32,288 nucleotides of DNA, from the NCBI GenBank assembly GCA_018057925.1, contig JAGPCT010000037.1, positions 1 through 32,288 of the forward strand. The letters are read 5' to 3'. Below are positions 8,722 to 17,733 of this stretch, one piece after another. A model generated the notes under the pieces. It saw only the letters and a list, made by a program, of their open reading frames with translations. It ran no database searches and was not told the DNA's origin. Numbering within the stretch: position 1 is the first letter of the stretch; each line of letters starts with the position of its first letter. Made by a program: the position numbers and the translations under genes. Source of the stretch: Saprospiraceae bacterium. Lineage in GTDB: Bacteria > Bacteroidota > Bacteroidia > Chitinophagales > Saprospiraceae.

Positions 8722-8794
8722 ACCCGAATTCAGAAGTATAGGTTTTGAAAAACCGTATAGTGCTGATACCTTATTTGTCTAATGCGAAATTTAG
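8722..8794 (+). repeat. Palindromic intergenic repeat, copy R3 (73 bp, internally deleted)
   Basis: It keeps the left part of the family (ACCCGAATTCAG, then AGGTTTTGAAAAACCGTATA and GTGCTGAT) joined directly to the right end (TTTGTCTAATGCGAAATTTAGG). The whole middle, with the GGGACGTCCC and CAATG hairpins, is missing. It lies in the convergent gap between the sorting-domain gene and the regulator. Confidence 0.65.
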
Positions 8795-8875
8795 GATAAA
8801 CCAGTCCGATATTTTTTGGTATAATTGGACTATAAGAATATCCAATCGGTATTATTTCCACCATTTACGGGTTAT

Positions 8876-10324
8876 CTATATGTTATTAATTATATCGCTC
8901 AAGTTTTGCTCATTTTGCAAACCCATTTTTTTTCGTAATCTATATCTACTGCCTTCAACTCCTCTGATGGAGGTATTCGTGAGGGCGGCAATTTCTTTGG
9001 TGGTCAGGTTCATGCGGAGGTATGCGGCCAATTTGTGGTCATGGTTGGTCAGATTTGGATATTTTTCTTTCAATCTCTGAATAAAATTTTGATTTAGTTC
9101 ATTGAAGTAATGCGTAAAGCGTTGCCAATCCTCATCCAAGACATTTTCCTGTTTCACTGTTCGAATAATCCGTGTGAGGTGGGCAGTAATTTCAGAGTTG
9201 CTGAGCTTATCGTTTTTGATGGTTTTCAGCTCCTCTTCCAGCGTTGTGATAAAGTCTTTTTTATGTGCCAATTGCATTGCAATAGAAGCTAATTCTGAGT
9301 TTTTGTATCTGATTGCTTGTTGGAGTTGTTCATTTTTAAGGCGGATTAATTCTTCTTCCGTCTGGGCGACCCGATCAGCCTGACGATTGACCACTTCCCG
9401 ATGTTGTTGGGTCATTTGCAACTTTTCGGATTTATATTTTTTCTTTTGAAAGAAAAACAGGCTATATATAGTAAGAATGACAAATAGGGATATAATCAAA
9501 TTGAACCAATTGGTGTTGTACCAAGCAGGTTTAATATTAAAATAAAAATAAGCCGGATTGGATTGAATGATATCGCCTATTCGTGTTTCAACCTTTAGGG
9601 TGTAGTTGCCCGAGTTGAGATTATTGTAATTGATAAAAGACTCTGTGGTCCAAGCGGTTGTATTTTTTGTCGAGCCGGTCAAAGTATATCGGTATTCAAT
9701 AGATTTGTTGCTATAGCTGTAGCAACTGATGTCGAATCTTAAGTTGTTTTGTTCGTGACTTAGATTCAGTATGTTAACTTTGTTGTATTTCAAAAAAATG
9801 GATTCGATGCCACTAAATACGATTGAATCATGATTGTTTAATATGGAAAGGTTGCTTACATAAGTCGTATAGGTATGGTTGGATGCTGATTTTCTTTTGT
9901 CGAAAAGTAAAAATCCTGACTCACAATTGAAAATAAACTCATCCTTTGAAACCGGAAAGACTTTTTCAAATCCTCCTGCCAAGCTTTCAGGAAGAGGCGG
10001 CAGAATAGTCTTATGGATAGGAGATTTCCAGGTATCGGTGCTCAACTGAATAAAACCTAATTTCAAGCCTTTTCGAAACCAAATATTGTGGTATTCATCC
10101 GCTAATAATAATTTAACGCCTTTTTCAAAGCCGATGATACGTTCTAAGGCAGTATCATGTTGAAAGCGATTTTTAATGCGATCCAAATAGAATATTCCTT
10201 TTGAATTAGAAGAATAAATCTGATTGTCTATGGAGAGGATATAATTGTCTAAGTTGGATTCCAGGCCTTTGGATTGGTCGTACAGTGTGACTGAAGGAGA
10301 TGGAACTCCGATAGTAGGCGTCAC
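8876..10324 (-). CDS. Truncated transmembrane regulator (Y_Y_Y domain, coiled coil, LuxR-like HTH)
   Basis: C-terminal half of a SusR-like sensor/regulator that would bind a sugar in the periplasm and activate the neighbouring sus-type operon. Going inward from the N-terminus: remains of propeller blades (about 15-110, e.g. YHNIWFRKG), a Y_Y_Y domain (about 190-265), one membrane helix (about 272-292), a long coiled coil (about 295-375), and a C-terminal HTH with LTTKEIAALTNTSIRGVEGS. Members of this group usually have about 900-1000 residues; here the propeller is almost all gone. The open frame starts at an ATG lying inside susC sequence. Genuine regulator sequence starts near 10291 (VTLYDQSKGL), where it runs into the 5'-less susC. 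No true start is visible, so it is probably a pseudogene in the deposited sequence or an assembly artefact. Confidence 0.8.
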   Translation of the reverse strand: MTPTIGVPSPSVTLYDQSKGLESNLDNYILSIDNQIYSSNSKGIFYLDRIKNRFQHDTALERIIGFEKGVKLLLADEYHNIWFRKGLKLGFIQLSTDTWKSPIHKTILPPLPESLAGGFEKVFPVSKDEFIFNCESGFLLFDKRKSASNHTYTTYVSNLSILNNHDSIVFSGIESIFLKYNKVNILNLSHEQNNLRFDISCYSYSNKSIEYRYTLTGSTKNTTAWTTESFINYNNLNSGNYTLKVETRIGDIIQSNPAYFYFNIKPAWYNTNWFNLIISLFVILTIYSLFFFQKKKYKSEKLQMTQQHREVVNRQADRVAQTEEELIRLKNEQLQQAIRYKNSELASIAMQLAHKKDFITTLEEELKTIKNDKLSNSEITAHLTRIIRTVKQENVLDEDWQRFTHYFNELNQNFIQRLKEKYPNLTNHDHKLAAYLRMNLTTKEIAALTNTSIRGVEGSRYRLRKKMGLQNEQNLSDIINNI

Positions 10325-13148
10325 GGTTCAAGTCAAAGGTGCCAATCAAGGCACTGTCACAGATGTTGATGGTCGCTTTACATTAGATGTTCCGGAAGGT
10401 AGCATCTTGGTTTTCTCATCGGTCGGATTTATAACCCGCGAAATCCCGGCAACAGTCGATATGACGATCGTATTAGAATCGGATAATAAACTGTTGAATC
10501 AGGTTGTCGTAGTAGGTTACGGTAGTCAAAGTAAACGGAATGTTACCGGCTCGATTTCTTCTATCGACGGGGATGAATTTGCGGATAGGCCGGTATTTTC
10601 GACAGCCCAAGCCTTGCAGGGGAAGGCAGCCGGCGTTCAGGTGACCCAGCCGTCGGGCAAGCCGGGGACAGAATTTTCAATCCGAATAAGAGGAACGAAT
10701 TCGGTCAATGCCAATAATGACCCTCTCTATGTCATTGACGGCATTCCTACTACAGACACAAGGGGACTTAATACCAACGATATTGAATCCATACAAATAC
10801 TGAAAGATGCCGCCTCGGCTTCTATTTATGGTGCACGGGCTTCCAATGGCGTTGTCCTCATTACCACTAAGAAGGGCGCATCCGGTAAGTCCACAACCAC
10901 ATTTAATACATATTGGGGATTTACCAACTTAGCCAAAAAAATCGACGTCCTCAATGGACAGCAATATATTCAATATATGCAAGATAGGGGAGAAGCCATC
11001 AGCCAGGATAATGCCAATACTGACTGGCAAAAAGAAACCTTTGATACAGGAATCAATCAAAATTATCAACTTGCTTTTTCGGGAGGAACAGACCAAGCTC
11101 GGTATTACTTATCCCTGGGATACCTTGGTGATAAAGGTATGGTCAATCCGGCATCCTTTAAACGCTATTCTGCCAGACTTAACATCGACTCTAAGGTCAA
11201 CAAATGGTTGACGATAGGCTCTCATATCAACTTTTATCGTACCAATACCTATAATGCGGGTGATAATGCAAGCTCCGGCCGTGGAGGAATTATCCTTAGT
11301 GCGCTGAATAGTCCGCCTAATCTGGGAATATATGATGCTAATAATCCAAAGCAGTTTTCTACTAATCCTTTTCAGGCATCTTGGGAAACGCCATTGTCAT
11401 ACATGAGCCGTGAGGATATCAACAGCAATAATCGCTTCTTGGGCAATGTGTTTGCTGATGTTCAACTTTTCAAAGATCTTAAATTCAGAACCAATGTGGG
11501 AGCCGATATTTCCAATGGGGTATATGAATTTTATGTTGATCCTATCCGGACTGTCTATGGAAGGCAAAATCATGGGATTTCCAATTTGGCAAAATGGGAA
11601 TATATGAGTCTGTTGAATGAAAATACACTGACTTATTCCAAATTCTTTGGACACCACAGTTTGACCGCTTTATTAGGGATGTCAATTCAGGATAACAACT
11701 ATGGTCACGGTTATATCAACACCAAAGACGTGCCAGATGCACCGGTAAAGACGACGAATGCCGGTAATCAAATTGAAGGAGCAGGCAATACAAAGACAAC
11801 CTCCGCCATCGTATCGCAGTTTGGAAGAGTTATGTATGATTACGACACCAAGTACCTGATTACAGCCGCTATTAGGCGGGATGGATCCTCCAAGCTTGCC
11901 GCAGGAAACAAATGGGATATTTTCCCTTCCTTCTCTGCCGGATGGCGCATTTCACAGGAATCGTTTTTCAGTAACATGGACTTTATCAATGATTTGAAAG
12001 TCAGAGGGGGTTGGGGTCAGACAGGAAACCAAGAGGGATTGAGCGACTTTGCAGCCTTTGGATTACTTGATTTTTCACGCATCACACCGGGCAATGTGCT
12101 TATAGGACCGGGCATCCGAAGGCTCACAATTGCCAATCCTGACCTGACTTGGGAAAAGACCACCCAGAGCAATGTGGGTATAGACCTGACGACCTGGAAT
12201 AATAGATTGACATTTACTGCCGATGTTTATTGGAAAAAGACCAATGGACTTATAATGTCTATCCCACTGCCATCGAGCGTCGGGGTAGAGCAGCCCTTTG
12301 TGCGTAATGATGGTGTGCTGACCAATCAAGGTGTTGAGTTTTCTGTTTCTAGTCAAAACTATAAAAATAGCAGACTCACCTGGACGACGAATTTCAACAT
12401 ATCTTTTAATAAAAATGAAGTCACAAAGCTCGAATTACAAAAGGTTTATGACTATGCAGGAATATATAGCAATGGACAATCGGCTATCCGGATGACAGAA
12501 GGCCGACCATTGGGCAGTTTCTTTGGATATATCTCAGAGGGTGTTGACCCCGAATCCGGAAACATTGTATATAAAGACTTGGATAACAATGGTATTATAA
12601 CTCCCGACGATCGAACATTTATAGGGCAGGCAGCGCCTAAATTTATTTATGGAATGACCAATAATCTGTCGTTTATGGGCTTTGACCTCAATGTTTTTAT
12701 ACAAGGCATACAAGGAAATCAGGTTTTCAATGCTACTAAGATGGACTTAGAAGGTATGTTTGATAGTAAAAATCAATCCGCTAATGTCCTTGACCGTTGG
12801 CAAAAACCGGGTGATATCACCGAATTGCCAAGAGCTAATGAAGCAGGCGATGGAAATCTGGATAATATTCATAATTCAACCCGCTTTGTCGAAGACGGCT
12901 CATTCCTAAGGTTGAAATCAGTGACGCTTGCATATAACTTCCCTCAAAGGTTGCTGTCAGATATCAAAGTACAGAATCTGTCCATTTATGCGACAGCTCA
13001 AAATCTGTTGACCTTCACAAAGTATTCGGGTTTTGATCCGGAAGTCAATGCTTACGGAGTGAATAGCCGAGGGACTGAATTTGGCGTGGATTATGGAACC
13101 TATCCACAGACGAGACAGATTATTTTTGGTTTAAACATCACATTTTAA
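10245..13148 (+). CDS. SusC-like TonB-dependent outer-membrane transporter, 5' end missing
   Basis: Outer-membrane oligosaccharide importer that works with the SusD lipoprotein encoded next to it. It contains the CarboxypepD_reg-like domain (DGTPIVGVTVQVKGANQGTV onward, about 18-85), the plug domain (VVVVGYGSQSKRNVTGSIS, then QGKAAGVQV and PLYVIDGIPT), and the beta-barrel ending in a terminal aromatic (GLNITF). It totals 967 codons. The first about 14 codons (MSKLDSRPLDWSYS) are the antisense of the regulator and not SusC. The true signal peptide, any N-terminal extension and the first strand of the CarboxypepD domain (perhaps 30-50 residues) are missing. As it stands the protein could not be exported. 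It is followed by susD with a short gap. The substrate is uncertain; the GH30 downstream suggests a beta-glucan. Confidence 0.88.
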   Translation: MSKLDSRPLDWSYSVTEGDGTPIVGVTVQVKGANQGTVTDVDGRFTLDVPEGSILVFSSVGFITREIPATVDMTIVLESDNKLLNQVVVVGYGSQSKRNVTGSISSIDGDEFADRPVFSTAQALQGKAAGVQVTQPSGKPGTEFSIRIRGTNSVNANNDPLYVIDGIPTTDTRGLNTNDIESIQILKDAASASIYGARASNGVVLITTKKGASGKSTTTFNTYWGFTNLAKKIDVLNGQQYIQYMQDRGEAISQDNANTDWQKETFDTGINQNYQLAFSGGTDQARYYLSLGYLGDKGMVNPASFKRYSARLNIDSKVNKWLTIGSHINFYRTNTYNAGDNASSGRGGIILSALNSPPNLGIYDANNPKQFSTNPFQASWETPLSYMSREDINSNNRFLGNVFADVQLFKDLKFRTNVGADISNGVYEFYVDPIRTVYGRQNHGISNLAKWEYMSLLNENTLTYSKFFGHHSLTALLGMSIQDNNYGHGYINTKDVPDAPVKTTNAGNQIEGAGNTKTTSAIVSQFGRVMYDYDTKYLITAAIRRDGSSKLAAGNKWDIFPSFSAGWRISQESFFSNMDFINDLKVRGGWGQTGNQEGLSDFAAFGLLDFSRITPGNVLIGPGIRRLTIANPDLTWEKTTQSNVGIDLTTWNNRLTFTADVYWKKTNGLIMSIPLPSSVGVEQPFVRNDGVLTNQGVEFSVSSQNYKNSRLTWTTNFNISFNKNEVTKLELQKVYDYAGIYSNGQSAIRMTEGRPLGSFFGYISEGVDPESGNIVYKDLDNNGIITPDDRTFIGQAAPKFIYGMTNNLSFMGFDLNVFIQGIQGNQVFNATKMDLEGMFDSKNQSANVLDRWQKPGDITELPRANEAGDGNLDNIHNSTRFVEDGSFLRLKSVTLAYNFPQRLLSDIKVQNLSIYATAQNLLTFTKYSGFDPEVNAYGVNSRGTEFGVDYGTYPQTRQIIFGLNITF
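10287..10291. other. Join between two 5'-truncated divergent genes
   Basis: The sequence GTGAC at this point can be read as the end of regulator coding sequence (minus, VTLYDQS) and the beginning of susC coding sequence (plus, VTEGDGTP). Left of it only the regulator frame looks like protein; right of it only the susC frame does. The regulator N-terminus, the divergent promoter region and the susC signal peptide are all absent. Confidence 0.7.
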
Positions 13149-13182
13149 ATTAATATTTAATATCATGTATAAATATTTAATA

Positions 13183-14622
13183 ATGAAAAATATATTTCCA
13201 ACTATTGGATTGCTTTTATCTCTATTTTTACTTTCATCGTGCGATAGTGTGTTAGATAAAGAGCCATTATCCCAATTGATAGACAAGTCAAGTGATACTA
13301 GCTCGGTGTTTACCGATGCGGATGCAGAATCTGCTATGGCAGCTGCTTACAGTGGATTAAAGACGTCACAGGCAGAGTTATTGATGTTGGATTATTATGT
13401 CAATGGTGATGCACAGTCTGATAACTCCTATGCAGGAGCGGACAATCCCAATAATTTTCAAATTGACGATTACAAAATTTCTTCGACCAATAATAATGTG
13501 TCAAGGGATTGGAAATACTATTATGGATTGATTGCTTTATGCAATAATGTCATAGAGAAGGCTCCTTCAGCTGTGGGAATAAATGCAGATAGAGCAAAAG
13601 AAATGGTAGGAGAGGCTTCTTTTCTGCGTGGATGGTTGTATTTTGGTATGGTTCAATTGTGGGGTGGCGTCCCCGTGGTGACAAAGCCGGTACCCGAGAT
13701 AACTTCTAAAAATTTTGCAGAGGTGTACGGTTTGTTGTATCCCGATCGGAAAACGCAAGAGGAGGTATATGCTCGAATAATCGAGGATTTAAATACTGCT
13801 ATTGACCAAGCCCCCGTAGCGTATGGACCTACTAAGATGAGAGGCACAAAGGCGGCGGCACATGCGGTTTTGGCGAAAGTATATGCCTCCATAGAGCCTC
13901 ATGACTGGTCTAAGGTCAATGAGCACTGTGATGCTGTAATTGCATCCGGATTTAGTTTGCTTCCGGCTTATGAAAGTCTTTGGGATGGTAATCATGAAAA
14001 TAGTTCTGAAGCGATATTCGAATTGGATTGTACCAACTGGAATACGGGTGGCAACTGGGGGTCATCGATGTTTGTCGGGACGGACTGGAAGAAATTTAAT
14101 ACACCGACTCATGATTTGGTGGATGCATTCGATGCTGCAGGTGATGTAGTCAGAAAGAAGAGCAGTATCAAGTTTCAGAAAATATCGTCCTGGACGGATG
14201 CATATTGGGATATCAATAATTTTCCATTTTGTAATAAGATGAGAAATACAACGGGTAGTCAGAATCAGATATTTATCCGTCTTGCTGATATTTACTTGTT
14301 GAAGGCTGAAGCGTTGACAGAATTGGGGCAGTTGGATGGCACTTCGGGACCGGCTTATTATGTTAATTTGGTGCGAAGTAGAGTCGGCTTACCTGCAACA
14401 ACAGCAGTAACTACGGATGATATGAGGGCAGCAATAGCCTTGGAAAGGCGTCTGGAGCTTGCATTTGAAGGTCATAGATGGTATGATTTGAAGCGAACCG
14501 GAAAGGCAATATCTACGATGACGGCTCTTGGATACAATTTGACGGAGAATAAGCTACTATGGCCGATACCACAAGGTGAACGAGACAAAAATGTCAATTT
14601 GACTCAGAATCCGGGTTATTGA
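13183..14622 (+). CDS. SusD/RagB-like surface glycan-binding lipoprotein
   Basis: Forms the lid of the SusC transporter and binds the oligosaccharide at the cell surface. The signal MKNIFPTIGLLLSLFLLSSC places the lipidated Cys at residue 20. The TPR-like SusD fold is shown by typical segments: the N-terminal region LDKEPLSQL, GEASFLRGWLYFGMVQLWGGV, the C-terminal helical motif ALERRLELAFEGHRWYDLKRTG, and the ending NKLLWPIPQGERDKN..LTQNPGY. An earlier in-frame ATG at 13165 adds six residues, but the one at 13183 gives the standard lipoprotein signal. It is complete and 34 bases after susC. A stable hairpin follows before the GH30 gene. Confidence 0.93.
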   Translation: MKNIFPTIGLLLSLFLLSSCDSVLDKEPLSQLIDKSSDTSSVFTDADAESAMAAAYSGLKTSQAELLMLDYYVNGDAQSDNSYAGADNPNNFQIDDYKISSTNNNVSRDWKYYYGLIALCNNVIEKAPSAVGINADRAKEMVGEASFLRGWLYFGMVQLWGGVPVVTKPVPEITSKNFAEVYGLLYPDRKTQEEVYARIIEDLNTAIDQAPVAYGPTKMRGTKAAAHAVLAKVYASIEPHDWSKVNEHCDAVIASGFSLLPAYESLWDGNHENSSEAIFELDCTNWNTGGNWGSSMFVGTDWKKFNTPTHDLVDAFDAAGDVVRKKSSIKFQKISSWTDAYWDINNFPFCNKMRNTTGSQNQIFIRLADIYLLKAEALTELGQLDGTSGPAYYVNLVRSRVGLPATTAVTTDDMRAAIALERRLELAFEGHRWYDLKRTGKAISTMTALGYNLTENKLLWPIPQGERDKNVNLTQNPGY

Positions 14623-14651
14623 GAAAGCGAAAATTGTTAATAAATAAATTG

Positions 14652-14685
14652 GGACTAAGGTTGTTTCTTTATGCAGCCTTAGTCC
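14652..14685 (+). terminator. Intercistronic hairpin between susD and GH30
   Basis: Arms GGACTAAGGTTG (14652-14663) and CAGCCTTAGTCC (14674-14685) give a 12-pair stem with one G-T pair and a 10-base loop. No T-run follows, so it is more likely an RNA-stability or attenuation element than a full terminator. It lies inside the upstream extension of the GH30 open frame, which argues that GH30 translation starts after it. Confidence 0.6.
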
Positions 14686-14705
14686 ATCATTACATTAAGA
14701 ATAAT

Positions 14706-16142
14706 ATGTTCAGGGAAACAAATATTTCTAAAGCTGCACTCTTATTAATTGTTTTGATATTGACGTCATTTAAATGTTCCAAGGATGATCCTGATCAGCC
14801 GGTGACACCGACAGTTAAATCTGATGTGTCGTTTTATATGACGTCTGCCGATCAGAGCGCATTGTTGCAGCGACAAAACCTCAATCTGGTTTTTTCTACT
14901 AAAACCAATTCATATCCAGTATTGAAGGTGGACAGTGCACAGAGATTTCAAGAAGTTGATGGCTTTGGATATAGTTTGACAGGTGGCAGTGCAATCGTGT
15001 TGAATCAGTTGTCCGCCGCAGAGCGTGGCAAGATACTACATGAATTGTTTTCAGATGATTCTATTGGAATGGGAGTGTCTTATTTAAGGATATCCATCGG
15101 CGCTTCTGATTTGGATCCTGCGCCATTTTCATACGATGATTTACCGGCGGGAGAGACAGATATTAATTTAGAAAAATTCAGCCTGGAACCCGATAGGAAG
15201 AACCTTATACCCGTCCTGAAAGAAATATTGGCTATTCGTCCCGATATTAAAATAATGGGTTCGCCATGGAGTCCGCCAGCATGGATGAAAACCAACAACA
15301 ATACCAAAGGAGGCAGCTTGAAAAAAGAGTATTTCCCTACGTATGCACAATATTTTGTAAAGTATATTGAGGGAATGAAGGCGGAAGGAATTGTAGTTGA
15401 TGCCATAACAATCCAGAATGAGCCACTTCATCCGGGTAATAATCCGTCGATGCTCATGGAAGCTGTGGATCAGCTTGATTTTATCAAAGACCACTTGGGG
15501 CCTGCATTTCATATTGCCGGAATAAAAACCAAAATAGTTATATGGGATCATAATTGTGACAATCCGGGCTATCCCATTTCTATATTGAATGACCCGGCGG
15601 CAAAACAATTCATTGATGGATCGGCATTTCATCTGTATAATGGAGAAATAACCGCCTTGAGTACGGTACATGATGCGCATCCGGATAAAAACTTATATTT
15701 TACAGAGCAATGGACGGGTAAGAATGAGTCATTTTCTTCCAATTTTATGTGGCATACACAGCATGTCGTCATAGGGTCTTTACGCAATTGGTCACGTATC
15801 GTACTTCAATGGAATCTAGCCAATGATGCCAATTTTGGTCCGCATACCGATGGAGGTTGTACTGAGTGCAAAGGTGCTCTGACGATAGGCAATGAGATTG
15901 TCCGCAATCCGGCTTTTTATATTGTTGGCCAGATATCCAAATGGGTGCCACCCGGTAGTGTGCGCATCTATAGTGATATATTGCCGAATATGCCGAGTGT
16001 AGCTTTTCTCACACCTACAGGAAAGAAAGTCTTGCTTGTATTGAATACCTCCCAATCCAGCCAATCTTTTAATATCGAATACAAAGGCCGGCGTGTAACG
16101 GCATTGCTCAAAGGACAGTCTGCGGGGACATTTGTATGGTGA
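14706..16142 (+). CDS. GH30 glycoside hydrolase, predicted lipoprotein
   Basis: Retaining beta-glycosidase (family of glucosylceramidases and endo-beta-1,6-glucanases). The (beta/alpha)8 barrel opens with FQEVDGFGYSLTGGSA (81-96). The acid/base Glu is in TIQNEPLHP (E239) and the nucleophile in YFTEQWTG (E334). GSPWSPPAWMK (185-195) is also typical, and a small beta-domain closes the protein. The frame is open back to 14619, but the ATG at 14706 is preferred: it lies after the hairpin and gives a signal peptide with a Cys followed by SKDD, as in surface-exposed Bacteroidota lipoproteins (C24). The residue before the Cys is Lys, so the lipobox is not canonical. It occupies the place where SusE/SusF-type binding proteins often sit. 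Specificity (beta-1,6-glucan, beta-1,3-linked side chains or xylan) cannot be told from the sequence. Confidence 0.87.
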   Translation: MFRETNISKAALLLIVLILTSFKCSKDDPDQPVTPTVKSDVSFYMTSADQSALLQRQNLNLVFSTKTNSYPVLKVDSAQRFQEVDGFGYSLTGGSAIVLNQLSAAERGKILHELFSDDSIGMGVSYLRISIGASDLDPAPFSYDDLPAGETDINLEKFSLEPDRKNLIPVLKEILAIRPDIKIMGSPWSPPAWMKTNNNTKGGSLKKEYFPTYAQYFVKYIEGMKAEGIVVDAITIQNEPLHPGNNPSMLMEAVDQLDFIKDHLGPAFHIAGIKTKIVIWDHNCDNPGYPISILNDPAAKQFIDGSAFHLYNGEITALSTVHDAHPDKNLYFTEQWTGKNESFSSNFMWHTQHVVIGSLRNWSRIVLQWNLANDANFGPHTDGGCTECKGALTIGNEIVRNPAFYIVGQISKWVPPGSVRIYSDILPNMPSVAFLTPTGKKVLLVLNTSQSSQSFNIEYKGRRVTALLKGQSAGTFVW

Positions 16143-16232
16143 TGAGTGGCGACAGTAAGAGCCGAATACCCAATATTTAAGCCGGTATTTGACTCGATTT
16201 AGGAGGAATGTGGGCTATATCATAATTGTAAA

Positions 16233-16838
16233 TCAACTCTTTTTGAAAATAAAAGTAGTTTCTTTATTTGCCATCCATTGTATCGTTTTAAATACCCCAA
16301 CGACATTAATAATTATTCCCAATGGAATTCCAATTATGTAATCTGTGGTTGTTACCAAATGTTCCTGATGGATGATTTTAAAAAAGAAATAAACACAAGG
16401 GGTAAGAAATAACCAACTTGTTGCCATGCCTGCGTTGTATAGCGTTCTGCCCTTAATGTTAAAAACAAAAGTATGCGCAATGATGTTGCCTAAAGAAACG
16501 AGAATGGTCGCCATCCCCAGCCATATAGACTGTTGCCCGGCCAATGCTGCAAGGAGATATGTCAACCATCCGATATAAACGTTGATTACCAGTGAAGTGT
16601 TGGTATTTAAAGGAAACCTGTCCGGGATATTGCTCTTAAACATTACCTTATTTACCATTTCGGGAAAAGTACCGACAATCCTATATTCTTCAAACTGATG
16701 AAAGAAAAGGGACACTATGCTTAACCACATTAAAAGTTGGTAATGGGTTAAATGGGATTGGTACCAATAAAGAAGGGGGATAGCTACTATTGCTAATATG
16801 CCTCCAATGTCATACCAATGTCTTCGTAAAAAATTCAT
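16233..16838 (-). CDS. HXXEE-domain integral membrane protein
   Basis: About 200-residue protein with five or six hydrophobic helices. It carries the family signature FHQFEEY (His-x-x-Glu-Glu) after the second helix and the conserved NIIAHTFVFN segment later, as in the HXXEE family, whose biochemical role is unknown to me. The open frame begins at a TTG at 16880, but the ATG at 16838 (MNFLRRHWYD) is a better start. It is convergent with the GH30 gene and monocistronic. Function is not assigned; the conserved His/Glu/Asn residues within the membrane suggest metal or proton chemistry, which is only a guess. Confidence 0.75.
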   Translation of the reverse strand: MNFLRRHWYDIGGILAIVAIPLLYWYQSHLTHYQLLMWLSIVSLFFHQFEEYRIVGTFPEMVNKVMFKSNIPDRFPLNTNTSLVINVYIGWLTYLLAALAGQQSIWLGMATILVSLGNIIAHTFVFNIKGRTLYNAGMATSWLFLTPCVYFFFKIIHQEHLVTTTDYIIGIPLGIIINVVGVFKTIQWMANKETTFIFKKS

Positions 16839-17010
16839 TCTTTTATATTTTATCCCGATTTGACTTTTAATATAAACCAATTGATGGAAAATTTATATTG
16901 GCTTATTTAAAAGTATCATCGGTATTACGATTGTATAAAAGAAAAATAGATTGGTCTATTTTACTTTTACAATTGTATAATACAACGGGATTTTCCCCTG
17001 AATAGTTTGT

Positions 17011-17160
17011 CAACCTATATTCCGCATTTGAAAGTGTTGAATCGATAAAGGATTCTTAATCAATGATTTCAAAAAATCATTGAAGCGACTTGTACATCGG
17101 GACGTCCCTCATAATCAGTAATATACTGTTTTTCAAAACCTTTATTGTTGAATTTGAATT
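17011..17160 (-). repeat. Palindromic intergenic repeat, copy R4 (full length)
   Basis: Full 150-bp reverse-orientation copy. It starts with CAACCTATATTCCGCATTT (complement of the right terminus) and ends in the left terminus (GTTGAATTTGAATT). It contains the GGGACGTCCC palindrome and a perfect 9-bp stem (CAATGATTT with AAATCATTG). It takes up the gap upstream of the exported NTF2-like gene. Confidence 0.7.
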
Positions 17161-17274
17161 TAGTATGAATACAATAAGTTACGAAAATTATTCTATAATA
17201 CCTTTAGTAAGAAGTTGTAAATCCTTGTAGTTGCTGGTAACATTACTACAACCGTCTGCAAAAAGAATGAAAAA

Positions 17275-17733
17275 ATGACATTTAGTTCTATTGTTAAAAT
17301 TATTATTATAGGGTTGATCCCGTCTCTACTTCAATCTCAATCGATTCTATCATCGGAAGATAGCGTTACCACAATGCGTATATGCAATCAACTGGATGAT
17401 GCACTAATTAAAAAAGATACGACAACTTTAAAATTATTATTGCATAGAGAGCTGAGTTTCGGTCATTCGAATGGCTGGATAGAGACAAGAGCCAGTTTGT
17501 TGAAAGACCTCCCTGCCAGTAAAGTGGACTATAATCAATTTCAGCGTTTAAATAATTGTGTTATCCGTCCTATTACCGAGCAACTAAGGATGGTGAGGCG
17601 GGATATTAAAGCCAGTGGGACATACAAGGGAAAAGCCTTTGTAGTAAATTTACGAGTAATGGAGATATGGCTGTATGAGCAAGAGCGGTGGCAGTTAGTT
17701 GCCCGACAAAGTGTCGATTTTAGCGACCAATAA
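17275..17733 (+). CDS. Exported NTF2-like (DUF4440/SnoaL-type) protein
   Basis: A 152-residue protein with an N-terminal signal (hydrophobic VKIIIIGLIPSLL, cleavage near SQS) followed by a single NTF2-fold domain. The pattern is an alpha-helical start (CNQLDDALIKKDTTTLKLLL), then HRELSFGHSNGWIETRASLLKDL, and beta-strands ending VMEIWLYEQERWQLVARQSVDF, the classic DUF4440 ending in which a Trp-containing strand is followed by ARQ. Related proteins are periplasmic and of unspecified function. No operon partner is evident: the repeat lies upstream, and a gap of over 300 bases separates it from valS. Confidence 0.75.
   Translation: MTFSSIVKIIIIGLIPSLLQSQSILSSEDSVTTMRICNQLDDALIKKDTTTLKLLLHRELSFGHSNGWIETRASLLKDLPASKVDYNQFQRLNNCVIRPITEQLRMVRRDIKASGTYKGKAFVVNLRVMEIWLYEQERWQLVARQSVDFSDQ

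Noticed and set aside
8543-9080. Plus-strand open frames between and over the end of the regulator gene
   Set aside because: They cross a terminator and repeat R3 or are antisense to clear regulator coding sequence, and their products have no protein-like pattern.
14619-14705. N-terminal extension of the GH30 gene
   Set aside because: It contains a stable hairpin and would put the signal peptide about 30 residues inside the protein.
15080-15680. Long minus-strand open frames opposite the GH30 gene (108 and 170 codons)
   Set aside because: They are antisense shadows: the plus frame has both catalytic motifs and continuous homology, while the minus products show no family features.
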